From: Saturnia japonica
Lineage: Eukaryota > Arthropoda > Insecta > Lepidoptera > Saturniidae
NCBI GenBank assembly: GCA_033032175.1
Contig: CM065323.1
Coordinates: 248,001 to 312,000 of the forward strand
Length of the DNA stretch: 64,000 nt
Direction of reading: 5' to 3'
This document shows positions 61,607 to 64,000 of the stretch, piece after piece (position 1 is the first letter of the stretch; each line of letters begins with the position of its first letter). A model generated the notes under the pieces. It was not told the DNA's origin and ran no database searches. It saw only the letters and a list, made by a program, of their open reading frames with translations. The position numbers and the translations under genes are program-made.

Positions 61607-61750
61607 TATCATTTTTTATTCATTACTAAGAATACTAAGTGACCCGCCCCAGCATCGCACGGGTACAACTTACAAAGTGGTGTATTTTATGTTTAAAAAA
61701 TCCTGATTTAGAGGATATCGCTTTTATATTACTGATAGTTAATAATTTCA

Positions 61751-61999
61751 TTACTGCCTCATTAGCTTAGTAGTACTAAACGCGACTGCTATGCTCGAGG
61801 GTCTAGGTTCGATTCCCAGGTCGCGCAAAGTGTTAGTGGGGGGTTTTCTATGAAATTCTCAGTAGCAGCTCGGAGATTGGCTTAATGCCGATAAATGGTA
61901 ATAGACTCGCCCTCTATTACATGAGACCTAAAACATACCTGGCGAACTGTCGGTGTACACCGCTGCCTAACACTTCGGAGATACAGGCGTGATGGTATG
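61751..61999 (+). repeat. tRNA-derived SINE, family S1, copy 3
   Basis: CATTAGCTTAGTAGTACTAAA and GGTTCGATTCCCAGGTCGCG correspond to the A- and B-box head of the copies at 27.5 and 40.0 kb. The body and the CACTTCGGAGATACAGGCGTG end also align. It is more diverged than the other two, and no target duplication is visible. Confidence 0.8.
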
Positions 62000-64000
62000 T
62001 TATGTAACTTCATATTTATGAATAGTGCGCTTTACTCGCGACACGCAATTCATCAGAGGTGTGGGGAGTGCCGGCCAACCGACCGCGACTGGTTTTGCTA
62101 AGAGGGATTTCTTAGATCGCGCGTAATTTTGAGTTCGTGATATATTTTACGGTATTAATTTAAATGGAAAACTGTATAGGACAATTTTATTTTACATTAA
62201 ATGCCCAAGTTAACTAATAAACTCATTTGTATAAAGAATAATCACTGAATTGGAGAAAATAGCTTCGCAAAAATCGTAATATTTTTAATTATTATGTTGA
62301 AGATAAAAATAGTTACTGTGAGTCAACCTGAGGAGATAGACATATGTTATCGCGGACTTTTCTCTAGGGTTTTTGGAGAACTACAATTCTTTAGAACATT
62401 ATTTTTATTTATCTCATACGGTATAGCCAGCATAAGCCATGTAAGCAACCGAAAATTATTTTTTGACGACTGAATTAAAAGTAATTGAATTTTCTCTACT
62501 ATATAAAACCTTAATTGCAATGTATTGTATATATATAAACTTTCCGTAGAAAAATCTCTAAATAGTAGTGAAATCCGAATTAAAATCCGTTGCGTAGTTT
62601 AAAAGATCTAAGCATACTTAAGGATAAGGACAGACAGCAGGAAGCACCTTACTTTATACTATGTATAGATTTTTACATAAGTCGATATAAATGATGATAT
62701 GATTATTTATTTTCTGTATCCTGAGTCTGAAGAAGATCTTAACAAATGAAAAAGAATTAAGAAAACGTGTTTAGTGCATCCCTATGTAATGTATGGAGAG
62801 ATATCGTTTTCTATCGACGTAAACATAATAAGATGTGTCCATTATCCGTTTTTCCGTCTACCCGAGATACAGACTATAGCAACAATTAACGTGTGAAGAT
62901 TTTTTTTTTTGTCCAATAAGGAAAGAGTTAACTATTTACAACATTTAATACGAAAACTAAAAACAATAATTTGAAAGAATTTCTCGAAGTAAAAATGTTC
63001 GGTGTATCACTAATATGATTGGACTTGGCTGTTAAAACACTAATTATTCAAGGACCACCGTGCCGACCGGCCGCGATCCATAATATCAAACGTAGCGATA
63101 GGTCGCCGACTGTCTGTCTGTCTGTCAGGTCACTTCCTAATCCACGGGCACTACCGCCAATCAAACAAAAGTAATCACCTATACGGTATACCCAAATAAT
63201 CATCACTCGGATAGTAAATATTATTAAATACAGATTGAACTCGTTATGTAATTGCTTAGCACAGCGTAAGACCGTGACTCGGAAAAACTTTGCTGCTAAT
63301 TGGTTCCTGTTATTATCAGTTGGAAGTTAGAACGCATTCAACATTCGGTACACAATAGATCAGCAAAAAATTACATGACTCAGTATTTAATAGCCCATTC
63401 ACGCGCAAACTCGAGACCGACAATAGACTTCTGACAATAAAAAAATAAATTATACTCCAAGACGGGGGAACCACTAGCAAAAGCACTAATGCTGGTACCA
63501 AACAATGTCATCATCAAAGATTTTCTACTGATCGTCTGACAGCCTGACTAGCTACCGCTGTGTGTGTTCCGGCGGCCGCACTTCAATGTCTACAACTTTT
63601 TAACATTTAGTGTGTTTACACCATCAAGGCATAAAAATATTGCATTTTTTTTTAAATAAATCACCTAATAAAAATGCTTTATTTATGGACTTGTTGGATT
63701 AAAACAAAAACAGTTTTTGATAGGTCCCGTACTGCACCTCATTACACTTCCTCTAAAAAGTAAAATTTGTTACTGTGACAACACTTTACAAGTGTAAAGG
63801 TAGATAGATAATAAGGGCATTATTTAGTTCCCGCTTGCAGTGAATAATTTTTGAATAACTTACAACTCCATACTAAGCGTTTAAACAATACGAAGCCTCA
63901 CCTCACGGAATGTTACCCGCAATTCTGGGACATGATATTAATACATTTATATGAAGCAAAACTACACATTTTTCCGAATTAAAAAAAAAAATTATTAACC
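62000..64000. other. No gene recognised
   Basis: AT-rich with a TCTG run near 63112-63127 and a GC-rich patch at 63560-63580. A minus-strand frame at 63501-63316 starts MVPALVLLLVVPPSWSIIYF, which looks like a signal peptide, but no continuation or family match supports a gene. Confidence 0.4.

Noticed and set aside
63316..63501. Signal-peptide-like frame as the missing TMEM131 first exon
   Set aside because: The hydrophobic start is suggestive, but there is no suitable donor, no family similarity after it, and the distance is 30 kb.
1..64000. CRISPR array, operon, prophage or plasmid features
   Set aside because: No regularly spaced repeats, no polycistronic gene runs and no phage or plasmid genes; the window is clearly insect nuclear DNA.

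Overview
The window looks like nuclear DNA of an insect, most probably a moth or butterfly. It is AT-rich, its genes carry introns with GT-AG borders, and much of it is made of retrotransposons, SINEs and small inverted-repeat DNA elements, several in forms familiar from Lepidoptera. No prokaryotic gene organisation, CRISPR array or plasmid function is visible. The species cannot be named from the sequence alone.

Three host genes can be supported. (1) At 1.6-2.5 kb on the minus strand lie the last two coding exons of an unidentified protein. (2) At 13.5-15.8 kb on the plus strand is a complete three-exon gene for Dim1/TXNL4A, the 142-residue U5 snRNP splicing protein. (3) At 19.4-33.1 kb on the minus strand is most of a TMEM131-family gene. 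Seventeen exons join into 4,518 nt, or 1,505 residues plus stop. They hold the lumenal beta-sandwich repeats, one membrane span and a long acidic/serine-rich tail with the family's Trp/Phe-rich C-terminus. The exons encoding the N-terminus were not found, and two nested LTRs begin only 48 bp upstream of the first exon found.

The rest is repeats. 2.7-3.4 kb: pogo/Tigger-type element with perfect inverted repeats. 4.9-6.2 kb: decayed LINE with a SINE at its 5' side. 7.6-8.3 kb: dispersed repeat. 12.1-12.6 kb: LTR-like segment. 25.4-27.9 kb, inside a TMEM131 intron: foldback element, LINE fragment, palindrome and SINE, with two short retroposed tails that each have target-site duplications. 33.2-34.4 kb: an LTR inserted in another LTR. 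35.1-39.6 kb: mariner fragment beside an almost intact non-LTR retrotransposon. 40-41 kb: SINE and a dispersed repeat. 47.1-50.9 kb: hAT-like MITE, then a mariner copy interrupted by a LINE. 57-57.8 kb: dead Tc1/mariner-type transposase. 61.2-62 kb: MITE and SINE.

Dim1 (spliceosome) and TMEM131 (secretory membrane protein) are unrelated housekeeping-type genes that are simply neighbours. The most informative content is the layered insertion history, readable from inverted repeats and target-site duplications. I found no convincing new multi-gene system.
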